NCBI GenBank assembly: GCA_032622095.1
Contig: CP136063.1
Location: forward strand, 275,211,426 to 275,275,425
From: Siphonodentalium dalli
Taxonomy: Eukaryota; Mollusca; Scaphopoda; Gadilida; Siphonodentaliidae
DNA length: 64,000 nt
Direction: 5' to 3'
The translations under genes and the position numbers were made by a program. Under the pieces are notes generated by a model, which saw only the letters and a list, made by a program, of their open reading frames with translations, searched no databases and had not been told where the DNA came from. Shown here piece after piece: positions 51,731 to 62,437 of the stretch. Positions within the stretch are counted from its first letter, which is position 1, and each line of letters begins with the position of its first letter.

Positions 51731-52612
51731 AGGCAAGCATTTCGTGAATTCATTGACTTGTATTTCTTTAGCATATATACTGGTATGTATATAAAAACAA
51801 AATTGACGTAATAAATGTCTGTTTTGATTCCGTACAACACAAAGAGAGTGTAGACGATTATTCGCAGATTGCCAAATTCCACAGAAGTTCCTGTATCCAT
51901 ATTCATGTTTATAACACTGTGTTTACATGTGATAAGGCTCTAGTTTTAATTGAAGAGCGTGTGGTGCATGTGATATAAATAGTCACGAGGGTGACCTCTT
52001 GCGGAACAACGTCGGTACTTGAGATAGGTCGAGAGACTCGGCCATACAATCTTAAGAAGTATCAGATGTGGCCATCATGTGGGATGAAGAGTCCTTCGTG
52101 CCAGGCAGCACAGCAGTTGTCCTTACACTGTGTTATTTCTGTAAATCTCGGAGAAATTTTGAAATAACTGACGGACAACGGTGATCTCTTTTCAAATGAC
52201 CCGCATATTTGTTGTGTAATTTGTACAAGTGAAGATCCAGATATGACACGCGTTTAAACATTTTCGCCCCCGGTGTTCAATCTATTTGGCGCGTTTTGGA
52301 CACGCGATGCAATGATAAACCGAACTCCCGGGGTCCTCGGAGAACTGAGAAAATTCCTGCGCGTGTCGTATTAATTTCGAAGTGACATAGGTCAGATTCA
52401 TGATGCAGTGTTATTACACCTGTACTTTCAAGGAAAATGAGATTATAATAAATAGGATAACTGTGCCGGTATAGATCCATTTATATAGTTATATATATAC
52501 AACGTGATACGAAAGTACAGATACCTTGTGCGTTCAGTCACTACGAAATATACAACTCGGTTTATAAATACCAAGTTGGTGAACACGAGCACGAGTCCAA
52601 TTGTATTAAATA
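51731..52612. other. Unassigned intergenic sequence
   Basis: No gene or repeat recognised. Confidence 0.4.
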
Positions 52613-53010
52613 ACGTATCCATTTATAAACCCAAATAGCCCAAATGCGCCATACATAAAATCAAGTATCCATTTATAAACCCAAATAGCCCAAATGCGCC
52701 ATACATAAAATCAAGTATCCATTTATAATCCCAAAATAGTCCAAATGCGCCATACATAAAATCTAGTATCCATTTATAAGCCCAAAATAGCCCAAATGAG
52801 CCATAAATAAAATCTAGTAGCCATTTATAAGCCCAAAAATAGCCCAAATGAGCCATACATAAAATCAAGTATCCATTTATAAGAACAAAATAGTCCAAAT
52901 GCACCATACATAAAATCTAGTATCCATTTATAAGCTCAAAATAGCCCAAATGAGCCATACATAAAACCAAGTATCCATTTATAAACCCAAATAGTCCAAA
53001 TGTGCCATAC
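52613..53010 (+). repeat. 50-52 bp tandem repeat, ~8 units
   Basis: The unit is ATCCATTTATAAACCCAAAT followed by AGCCCAAATGCGCCATACAT and AAAATCAAGT. Starts of ATTTATAA fall at 52621, 52671, 52721, 52772, 52823, 52875, 52926 and 52977. Because 51 is divisible by three, a minus-strand frame stays open; it is not a gene. Confidence 0.95.
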
Positions 53011-53234
53011 GTATCAATGTCGGTGAACAGGAGTTTCAATTTGATAATATGTATTTGTAATTGTAAGTACACCCGTGTGAATTTCCTTTTCCAGATACCC
53101 TTTGTGAAAATACTTGCTTAAAATTTGAACCCCAGGCATCGTATGTTGTCAGTTGTATATTCAGAAACTATAAACCTATTCAAGAACAATCTGGATAAAC
53201 ATTTTGCAAATCAAGAGGTTAAGCTCAACATTAA

Positions 53235-53386
53235 AGGGGTACTGTACACTAAATCCGGCCATTTATGGGGGGACCATCTCCTTTTATACTCAACAGAATA
53301 TATGCAACAAATGATATGCATTTGAGCCATGGATTAGTGCAAAATACACTCGTGTGCTTTATGGATGAGGTAAATAACATTGTAAT
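53235..53386 (+). mobile_element. Left part of AGGGGTACTGTACACTAAAT element
   Basis: TTAA 53231-53234 precedes AGGGGTACTGTACACTAAAT. The sequence matches the foldback element at 59680-59947 but breaks at the insertion of the 53387-53543 palindrome. A related right-hand segment (TCATAAATTCATTTTCATTG) lies near 54940-55020. Confidence 0.65.
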
Positions 53387-53543
53387 TATATAAGAAATGA
53401 ACGGCGGTTTCAATGCGTCATGGGGTTTTGACCGCGAGAAAAAATCAGCAAACTGCATGAACCCCTTGGAGTTTGCTGATTTTTTTAACGCGGTCAAAAC
53501 CCATGACCACGTTGAATCCGCCGTTTATTATTTATATTTATAT
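53387..53543. mobile_element. ACGGCGG foldback MITE, copy 1
   Basis: AAGAAATGAACGGCGG...GGGGTTTTGACCGCG...AATCAGCAAAC is mirrored by GTTTGCTGATT...CGCGGTCAAAACCC...CCGCCGTTTATT. A second copy is at 54170-54346. Confidence 0.88.
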
Positions 53544-54005
53544 ACTTAAATTCATTATGAACTAGGATTGTATGTCTTTCCCACTATTTATTCATCTATT
53601 TAAACGAACGCATGGAGTTCAGTTCAGACAGTTCGAATCCTTGTTTTTTGGAAAACCAAACATTTTGAGAATCTGTTCATGGAGAACGGAAGAAACGCAA
53701 TTTCAAAGTAAAGTATACACATATGACAAAATGTCTTGTTTAGCTAGTAACTAATGTAGATGTGTTGATTTCAAGAATGATTAATATCTGAAACTAACAA
53801 ATAAGTTTCGGCTGCGGATAAGAAATCGACAACACGCCGTTCTACCATAATGATCTATTTGTGAGGTTCGGGGGAATATTTTTAGCGGCAAGGAAAATGA
53901 TAAAACTCTATTGAGTAGCGCGTTTTTTTAAACATCAACGCTCAGTAACACCGAGCAACAACACTGATTGTAGACCGAAACAAATTTCTTGCCAAATCCG
54001 GACCT

Positions 54006-54178
54006 ACTAGATACTCAAGCAGTCGGTAATTTCCGACAATCCCCGGTCATAAACCTATGAACGACACTGGAAGTGACGTCACGTTACGTTCATAGGTTTA
54101 TGAACGCATTGAATAAGGGGTGTGTCTACCGTAACGCTATGGGGAAATCGGAAGAGATATCAGGTGTATGTAAATATA
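54006..54178 (+). repeat. Duplicated block, copy 1, with CRE palindrome
   Basis: ACTAGATACTCAAGCAGTCG...GTGTATGTAAATATAT. Repeated at 54721-54916. Contains TTCATAAACCTATGAACG...CGTTCATAGGTTTATGAACG around GTGACGTCACG, which includes TGACGTCA, the consensus CREB/ATF site. Confidence 0.9.
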
Positions 54179-54346
54179 TAAGAAATAAACGGCGGATTCA
54201 ATGTGCTGATGGGATTTTGACCGCGAGAAAAATTCAGCAAACAGCATGAATCCCGAAGGGGTTCATGCGGAGTTTGCTGATTTTGTATCGCGGTCAAAAC
54301 CCATGACCACGTTGAATCCGCCGTTTATTATTTATATTTATATACT
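54170..54346. mobile_element. ACGGCGG foldback MITE, copy 2
   Basis: AAGAAATAAACGGCGGATTC...GAATCCGCCGTTTATT with inner ATTTTGACCGCGAG / CGCGGTCAAAACC. It abuts the end of duplicated block copy 1. Confidence 0.88.
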
Positions 54347-54720
54347 TACGCTCTTTAAAACACTTCTCCAAATATGTCCGTTATTTCGTCAAAAACACTT
54401 TTTCAAATACATCCGTTATTTCGTTTATAAAATTAATTTCTATTTCTATATTTCGCTCTATATTCCGCCCTATTTCGCTGTATTTTCCTATTTCGATTTT
54501 TCGTGCTATTACGCTGTATTTTCATTTTTCGCTGTATTTCATATTTCGATAATTCGCTATATTTGACATATTATGGGATATGGGATTATATGATAACCAA
54601 CATTCTGATAGTCAATCGAACATCTCGTTCCACCCGTGCTCGCGATTAGATGCCACTAGCCATCAAATTGTGAACCTCGATTACATATTGTTTGCTATCA
54701 AATCATTGGCGTATTGGCTG

Positions 54721-54916
54721 ACTAGATACTCAAGCAGTCGGTAATGTCCGACAATCCCCGGTGATTTCCGGGACCAATGTGTTCATAAACCTATGAACGA
54801 CATTGAAAGTGACGTCACGTTACGTTCATATGTTTATGAACGCATTGAATAAGGGGGCGTGTCTACCGTAACGCTATGGGGAAATCGGAAGAGATATCAG
54901 GTGTATGTAAATATAT
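54721..54916 (+). repeat. Duplicated block, copy 2
   Basis: Same as 54006-54178, except for about 21 extra bases (GATTTCCGGGACCAATGTGT) after CCCCGG. It lacks the foldback insertion at its right edge. Confidence 0.9.
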
Positions 54917-55410
54917 GAAAATGATTTTATGGCTGGAGTCATAAATTCATTTTCATTGTAATTGACATGTTGCTTCCATCATTCATAGAGTCCATGGCTC
55001 AAATGCATCATAATAATGCATGATATATTGCCTCGTTTATTCTGATGTATACATATATATAATTACTTGAATTGGCGTTCTATTCTACTTCACTACAGTC
55101 TTGTCTGATAGATTATAGCAAATTCCTTTGTCGCTAGAGTAAATAAATTCATATAAACAACATTTTAAGATCGGAAGCGAACCGGTTTTGTTCTATTCTC
55201 CGATTACAGCGGAATTTTAAGTGCTAGTCGCGAAAATTAGAAATATCGCTCGTGGCAATGTAGCGATGCAATCGGTCGAGTTACAAAGACTTCCTGATAC
55301 TTAGATGGGCCGCTGAGATAAAAATTCTCTAATTTGTTCCACCACGCTTGAAACAAAGAATTTTTTTTCTTCAGAAAATGATGAACTTGCTCCATGCTGT
55401 AGTCATTGTG

Positions 55411-55500
55411 GGGGACCCCGGTGGCTCAGTTGGTAAGGTTCATGGCGCATTGTGCCAAAATGCACCGTCCATCGATGTTTCGAATTTAATCGATTTCAAA
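55411..55500 (+). mobile_element. tRNA-derived SINE head, degraded
   Basis: GGTGGCTCAGTTGGTAAG is a good polymerase III A box in a tRNA-like context. The B box expected about 40-50 bases on is weak (GTTTCGAATTT). An open frame across it has no recognised similarity. Confidence 0.5.
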
Positions 55501-55647
55501 CATCGATATCTGATCACTCTGAGCTTTGACGGGTGGGTTCCTCGACTCGAATCAAATATTTTTACCCCCGAAGCCAAGGAAATGGTAATTTGCGAGCGTT
55601 AATTCGGATTATGCATCTTTAACATGAAACTATTAAAAACTATTAAA

Positions 55648-55778
55648 AAATTCAGACGCTGTTTCTCTTCTGCATGCTTATATACATGATCATCCACGAA
55701 ATGAGTACTATGCCATGCGTTGCCATTTATGCTTTATAACTGAGTTGGAGAATCCATTTACAAGTAGAATACAAAGGG
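55648..55778 (+). mobile_element. Partial TTAA MITE, right end only
   Basis: GGAGAATCCATTTACAAGTA then ACAAAGGG-TTAA (55779-55782) matches the right end of the CCCTTTCTATACT family. The left end is not found. Confidence 0.55.
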
Positions 55779-56657
55779 TTAATGGTTAATGGGGTCTCTT
55801 ATGGAATACCTCGAATAGAACCTATAGATTGGTAAACATGAACGATAATCAATTGTAGGGTCCGGACACCCCAACGAGAAACAAACAATATAAAAGTTCT
55901 CGATCCAACCTTTGATATCATTCTTCTGGAAAATCATTTCTGTGTAATTTTCCAGCTTAAAACTCATCGATGGATATTTTTATTGATATTCGAAGAGAAA
56001 GTACGCAGTGAACTTGTTCTGCTAAATTCAGTTTATTTTTGAACCATGGGCGGACGAAGCCACTTCCTTTGCGTTTCTATTCGTAATAAATAGTTAAACA
56101 AAATGCGTTGTCTAACTTGCTTGGATAAGATTTGTGCACACATAGAGATATTTATTCAGAAATATGTCTTTTGCAAGAAATGAATGCTGAATGGCTTTGA
56201 TGAAATTTCGTCAATACATATAGTGTTATTTTTTCCACCGTGTTGTATGCACATGGGCTGTTCGCGCGCCAAATCCTGTGTTTGAGGTCGCCACCCTTCA
56301 ACTTTTAATGATAATAAATTCGCCCATCGGGGATTTGCCGCTCGAAGAATGCCTGGGACGTATAAACATATATAATTAAAAGACGACTTCATGTAGAATT
56401 TGACTTTTCTATTCATTTAACCACCTGAAAGTGTATACTCGTAATGAAATTATACACCCAAAAGGAACAGAATTGAGTGGAGTGCTTGAGGGTTCGAGTC
56501 TTATCTCGCTATGATATTGTACAATTCTAACTACTCGACTTCTTTTGACACCAGTCTATTTGGGGATATTATAGAATAGGGACGGTGTCGAATGAACAAT
56601 CACATGTGACAGTCATTGCTCGTCTTCATCCGGCGCTGCATGCAATATGTTTTTTAA

Positions 56658-57133
56658 GACCCCTTTCAGTGCCAGGTCCTATTTTTGTATCAACCCATAT
56701 ACCCTGTGCCAATGCATTCTCTTATATATGCGAGTCGACCATAGGTCGCCTCGCATATATAAGAGAATGCATTGGCCTAACAATTTTTGTTCATTCGTTA
56801 GTATTTTTTACAATTTTTACAATTTTAATAATTTTTTCTTATATTCTTTAACAGACTTATTTTGTAGGTTTAGTGCCAGGGAATCTTACGTTTTTCATGG
56901 GCATCAAAATTATTACTATGAATACTTGGTGATAGTTTTTAGTTAAAACATGCCCCTAAGGTTTTATCCAGTTTGTTTTTAAATTCGCTATAGCATGCTT
57001 AAGCATACCCAAAACAAATTCAACCCCCCAAAAAAAACAATCGAAAATAAAAAAAAAAAATTATAAATTTTTTAGGGCCGATTTTACAGACCATAAATTA
57101 GGGCCGATGAGATCGGCCCTGTCACTGGAAGGG
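56658..57133 (+). mobile_element. TTAA element, CCCTTTCAGTGCC end
   Basis: TTAA 56654-56657 and 57134-57137. Left GACCCCTTTCAGTGCCAGG, right GGCCCTGTCACTGGAAGGG. One hairpin of the recurrent type at about 56711-56775. The right part has an inner inverted repeat AGGGCCGATTT / GATCGGCCCT. Confidence 0.75.
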
Positions 57134-57522
57134 TTAAGATGAAGGGGTCCCAGAAGCATTATTTTATGAAATCAATTTAGAGTTGCAATTTGAAATACGT
57201 TACCTTGTTTGATATAATAGTTTTATTCATTTATGTAGTATATACAGTTGGGGTGATTTAAAGGGGTATTTTTTATTTCAATAACAACATGACTTTTCGT
57301 GTTATATAATTATAAGTCTAGTTTATGTATCATATTTGTTTTTCAGACTTGTGGAACATGATGGTAATCTTATATATTGTTGTATTTATGGGTATGCAGT
57401 TGCTCACCATGCATTGTTGGTTGTTTCTATACACACACCACGGAGTGCATGCTATCCGGTAAATTAACCATCCGTGCATTATTTCCTCCACTCACTAAAC
57501 TGATAATGATGTGATGTGGTTT

Positions 57523-58662
57523 AGGGTGCATTTACACTGATATAGAACTGTATACAGATCTGTATGAAGTCACGTGTCGCGCATTACTGTGATCACAATA
57601 TGATTACTAATAGTGAACGCGCGCTGATCAGTACTCTGGTAATTGACAATTCACTACGAGTCGTTTCAGTTTAGGCCAGACATAAAAATGGATCTACCAT
57701 CAGCAGACAACAGCGATATGGTATGTGCCGCATGTATTTAAAGTGTATCCTTATACCACTTGATAATGGTTCGAAGAAAGAATGAAAATTGCACAGGAAT
57801 ACACAATAAACAACAGTATACACAAATAGAGGCTAGAGAGCACACATTTTGCTTTAGATGGAGATTCACCAATATTTAGGATTTCAGGTGATCAACTATA
57901 TATATATATAGGTCTCCTGTTTGACATCATCTGGGCGGTGGCCATTTTGGATCTGTATAGAATGGGTATCCACCCTACAACACCCTTTATTTGACCAAAT
58001 GTAGTAAAATTTCCAACTGATGACAATTCCAATGACAATGTTGACCCAATGTATGACAATATTTTTTTATTAAATTAACTAGCAGTTTTTGACTGGCCAC
58101 GGGGAGGGATCAGGACACAATCTTTCCAAGTGTCTGAAATTTCCAACCTGACACCCGCCCCCATGATAAGGTTGGAAAATTTCCAGCTGATGGCCATTCC
58201 AGCCCAAATTTTTGATAAAAAGTAGGAGATTATGCAAATATTGGTCCGAAAACAATAACTCCCCCCCCCCCCCAATAAAATGTTTGAAAATCAAACTACA
58301 AGATCATTTTCAACCTATTGTTGGTTTGGAAATTACAGCTAATGTCGTGTCAGGTATGAAATTTCCAACTGTTGAAAATTGTGACCAAAGTTGCCACGTC
58401 CCTGTCCGTGTTCAATATTCGAAATACACGGGTTGAAATGACAACGAAAACTAAAACACATTCGCCAAGCCCGAGTAACAATTAATCAAAACTGATTTGC
58501 CTGTCGCAGTGCTTCGGCGTTGACCGTGACGTATAGCGGACACGATTTTTGCTCACACGAACTTATACCGTTTTCTTTCTGTGTGCATTTCTTTATCAAC
58601 CCGTTTACACTAGTCTGCGTGTAGATCTATGTGCAGTTCTATAGCAATGTAAATGCACCCTT
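57523..58662. mobile_element. ~1.1 kb DNA transposon, AGGGTGCATTTACA ends
   Basis: TAGGGTGCATTTACACTGAT...AGAACTG...CAGATCT at the left is mirrored by AGATCT...CAGTTCTATAG...TGTAAATGCACCCTTA at the right, roughly 40 bp with mismatches. The interior has repeated AATTTCCAAC(C/T)TGA motifs and a poly-C run at 58260-58272, but no transposase. Superfamily uncertain (hAT-like ends are possible). Confidence 0.7.
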
Positions 58663-59132
58663 AGCGACCGAAAGGACGATAAACGACAATAAGACAACAC
58701 CATTTCAATTCGCTGTTCATGTATGTCATAAACCAGTGAGACATCGTGAAATTTACTCACAATTGAGCAATGCTGCTCGGACCAACTTTCGTTGAACTCC
58801 TATTTTCTTAAATTGCATTTCCATGTTCTCTTGAACCCCCCGTGTGCTTTTCAAGAAGAGATCACCATTGAAACAGTTCGATACCTCTCACCGAGTAAGG
58901 TGCCATTTAAGGTCGTCTTCGGCTACTATCCCGTAATTCGTGTTCGTTGTAATTTACTCATCAAACTATAGCTCGAGTCTGAGGCCCGTTGCGTGCTAAC
59001 GTCGACCGGTGATGGCGCGAACGTTACAACGTCTCATTATGTCAATTTCTGCGCGAAAACGAAATTTACGCATCACTCAAGACGTTGGTGTTTTAAATAT
59101 GTCAATTATAAAGCCAAAGCTCGCATGAGATA
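58663..59132. other. Unassigned intergenic sequence
   Basis: Nothing recognised. Confidence 0.4.
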
Positions 59133-59136
59133 TTAA

Positions 59137-59656
59137 AGGTGGATTATCTCTTTGTAAACATGTATAATATAGTTACCGGGGTATAAAATATTAGATTTGA
59201 ATCGAAGACTCCTGTCCGGAAATGCTTATATCGATTAATATTAATTTTATTTCGAATATTTTCTGGTCTAAAAAGGTGTGTTTGTTCAGCTAACGAACAA
59301 TAGTGGTTACTGTTAACATAGACCAGAAATTATATTGTGCAATTTTGTCACAAATAAACGTTAATTATACTCATTATCGCTTATATCTGTGGAACAAAAC
59401 GATACAAACAACCAATCTGTGACATTTGACATTCGTTGCGTAGCCGTAGGAACAGCCCAGTGCTCTATATCGCAATACGGTCTCATCCGAATGGTCGGTT
59501 CTAAAAATAGTAACATAAATGGGCCCGATTTAATATTCGAAATAAAATCAATATTAATTGATAGAAGCTTTTCCGGACATAGGTCTTCAGTTCATATCTA
59601 TTATTTTATACCCACGCAACTATTTAAAATTTGTTATTTAAAGAGATAATCCATCT
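59137..59656 (+). mobile_element. TTAA element, AGGTGGATTATCTC ends, copy 2
   Basis: TTAA 59133-59136 and 59657-59660. Ends AGGTGGATTATCTCTTT / AAAGAGATAATCCATCT. Same body as 43181-43738, but with a single left terminal motif. Confidence 0.88.
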
Positions 59657-59679
59657 TTAAGTTAAACACAGCAACTTAA

Positions 59680-59947
59680 AGGGGACTGTACACTAAATTG
59701 CGCCATAGGTGGGACCATGCATATCTCATTTTATATATACTCAGCAGGATATATGAAACAAATGAATGCATTTCGTCATAAACTCATTTTCAATATAATT
59801 ACCATGTTGTTTGGATCATTCATAGAGCGCATGAGTGTATTTTGCACTATTCCGTGGCTCAAATTCATTCATTTGTTGCATATATTCTGTTGAGTATAAT
59901 AGAAGATGGTCCCATAAATAGTCGGATTTAGTGTACATGCAGTACCC
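59680..59947. mobile_element. Foldback element, AGGGGACTGTACACTAAAT ends
   Basis: TTAA 59676-59679 on the left. ACTGTACACTAAAT...TGGGACCAT...ACTCAGCAGGATATATG is mirrored by CATATATTCTGTTGAGT...ATGGTCCCA...ATTTAGTGTACA. Related to 53235-53386. Confidence 0.8.
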
Positions 59948-60720
59948 ATGTAATATAAGATACAGTATGCAATTACCATTCAGGAGCAATGCAGCCGTAT
60001 CTCACTCTCAGTGTGTACAGATAGATGTATATATAGATAGTTTAATTACTCGCCAGCATGATTGATATACAGGTGATATAAGTGACAACAGAGTGGTTTC
60101 GCGGGTTAATGGTGTACGAATGATACGTGCAGTATATTAGCAGTGTTATGTAGCTATACATGTACATGTACAATATAGGTGTAATATGTGGGATGATATT
60201 GGTAAAAATGTTGATGGTGGAGAATTGTTTCAATAATTATAATCATGTTATAACCCATGAATCGTCCATAATGGCTCAAACCTACAGAATAATGGCTCAA
60301 ACCTACGTGGGATCTTGTTGTTCTGAGATTTATCTGAATAAAGTGTCCATAAACCTTGAGAGTCTTGGTTATTTAGTTGATGGGTCAGGTCACATTTCAA
60401 TGACACAATATAATAGTAAGTATATCTTCTCTCCCTGCTACAGGCTGAATAAATCTTACTTGCCAGCTATTATCATTATGGGAATTCCCCTCAAGCGAGT
60501 GACGTATCTAATTGTCGAAGGGTTTCCCAAAATTTGAAGTGAAGCGATGTTTTGCAGTTGTAAAACTTTTCAGTTTGTTGATGAATTTGATGATTTACTT
60601 TTGGTACAGAATATTTTACTGAGAAATAAATAAATGTGCAGACCCAAATAAGCAACATTCAGGGGAACTTTCCACCTGAATTCAACATGCATGCACTTTG
60701 TAGCCTGAGAGTATCATACA
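59948..60720. other. Unassigned intergenic sequence
   Basis: A 125-codon plus-strand frame (60160-60537) has no recognised domain and uses a tandem ATGGCTCAAACCTAC duplication. Probably not a gene. Confidence 0.4.
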
Positions 60721-60831
60721 ATCCGAGAGCTTTCCGATGAATGGCAACAAGCCATAATTCCGACTAAATCCTGAAAAGTTACCCATAATTCTGCTGTGGT
60801 TAAGAAGTCGATTACTTAGAGCATTACTGTA
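60721..60831 (+). mobile_element. Half copy of TACAGTAATGC palindrome MITE
   Basis: CCGAGAGCTTTCCGATGAAT...GTTACCCATAATTCTGCTGT...GCATTACTGTA equals the right arm of 41434-41651 with several changes. The left arm is missing. Confidence 0.8.
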
Positions 60832-61419
60832 CCCCCCGTATGAAAATAGAACAAATTCGCACTCGTTTTTCCTTTCCCGAATTAAAATGTTCTGAGAGTA
60901 CACGAACTACCATGACTGTTCAGGTCGGTTGTATACAATGGACCCACAATTATATAATTATGCCGTATAATACATTATTCTGGCTGTAAAAACACAGAGT
61001 CCCGTCTGTTTATCCTGGCTCCCTGTCCATGATCACTTTCGTAAATGTTTGCTTTCCCGAACAATCCACCAGATGTCGCCTTTTCATCATTAACAAGGAT
61101 CATATTATCAATGTCGCGATTAATCCGATTTTAGGAGATTATCGAACTTGAATTGGTTCTACCCAAATATAGCGGTATCATTGCTGGGTTAATTAGACCT
61201 CATAGAGCACCGTCACATGGTTGCAATTCTGGCATACCCCCGAGCCAAACAATTAAGTTCCCAGCTCAGTGCCTATAATCTGAAGAAGAAACACGACCAC
61301 TTGTATTCTCCGCTAATGAGGTGACGTGGCTGGAGCAAATTTATTTCAGAAGTTCCCGCGACTGATCTCAGGCTTTTGTAACCTTCAAAAACGCCTGTTC
61401 CGTATACACCCATGGTTAA

Positions 61420-61811
61420 CCCTTTACCCAACAGAAGGGCCCTGTGCCAATGCATTCTCTTATATATGCGAGTCGACCATAGGTCGCCTCGCATATATAA
61501 GAGAATGCATTGGCTTAACACATTAAAAATTATAAAATTGTTAAAGAATGTAAGAAAAAATGGTAAAAAGTGTTAAAAAAAGATTTTTTTTAGGCCAATG
61601 CATTCTCTTATATATGCGAGGCGACCTATGGTCGACTCGCATATATAAGAGAATGCATTGGCACAGGGCATAACTGTAACCATCACAATGTGGTCAAGGA
61701 GCCGGTTCCAATGATATCCATATTTGTATGGTTCTATTGAGACAGACCGAAGATATTTTAGGCTGTTGAAGCTTTATTTGGCCGGTTTTGGCCGGTTTGT
61801 TGGGTAAAGGG
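61420..61811 (-). mobile_element. piggyBac-like MITE, CCCTTTACCCAACA, copy 3
   Basis: TTAA 61416-61419 on the left, CTAA on the right (mutated). Reverse orientation relative to the copies at 1971 and 39759. Two hairpins at about 61449-61511 and 61596-61659 in opposite orientation. Confidence 0.87.
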
Positions 61812-61814
61812 CTA

Positions 61815-62437
61815 AAGACATATTGTGGATTTATTTTAATGAATAAAACTGATACGTTAGCATCCTAACACGATCTCTCCTGCATGGAGGAACTTAAAGA
61901 TACGGGCGGTGTCGGCAGTGGGTATGCTGTTAAAATATTCACCTCCGTCAAAAACCGCCATAAACAGAAAGAATAGTAAAATATAGACATACCTTGTTCT
62001 TATACCAATCAGAAATGTGGCATAAACAGTATGGTGTTGTCAATTTGTTCCCTTTGTTGTGTAAACAAAAGCAATAAAACGTTACGTTTCCTGGCTTTTG
62101 TTTATATCCGGATATGGTAACATAAAGAGCGTTATTTGTTACTGTTTTCCTGATATGTTATGTAAACAGAAGCACAACTTCTGTAACACGAGCAGGCTCT
62201 TGTTTACGTACACCATCGTAAGTCTTGGCGACAATATACTATTTACGCGCTGATTATGTTTGGCATATGAACAAAACTATATATATTTGAATATTCCTGC
62301 TTGATGGCGATTTGAAACAAATATGAATATTTCCGCAACGAACGCCGCCCGTGCCTTTAAAGAAATATTGTGGACTTATTTTAATGAATAAAACCGATAA
62401 GTCCTAACACGATATCTCCTGCATGGAGGAACTTAAC
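61815..62437 (+). repeat. Region bounded by ~70-bp direct repeats
   Basis: ATATTGTGGATTTATTTTAA...TCTCCTGCATGGAGGAACTT at about 61817-61893 recurs at about 62367-62435 with few changes. GGGCGGTG and CGCCGCCC sit just inside the two copies. An unclassified repeat; ends not established. Confidence 0.55.

Noticed and set aside
52623-52907. 94-codon minus-strand frame with repeated YKWILDFMYGAFG peptide
   Set aside because: Produced by a tandem repeat of about 51 bp, a multiple of three.
56490-56515. Polymerase III B box (GGTTCGAGTC) suggesting a tRNA or SINE
   Set aside because: There is no A box at the right distance upstream and no tRNA fold; probably chance.
60160-60537. 125-codon plus-strand frame
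   Set aside because: No family resemblance; it includes a small tandem duplication and starts in low-complexity sequence.
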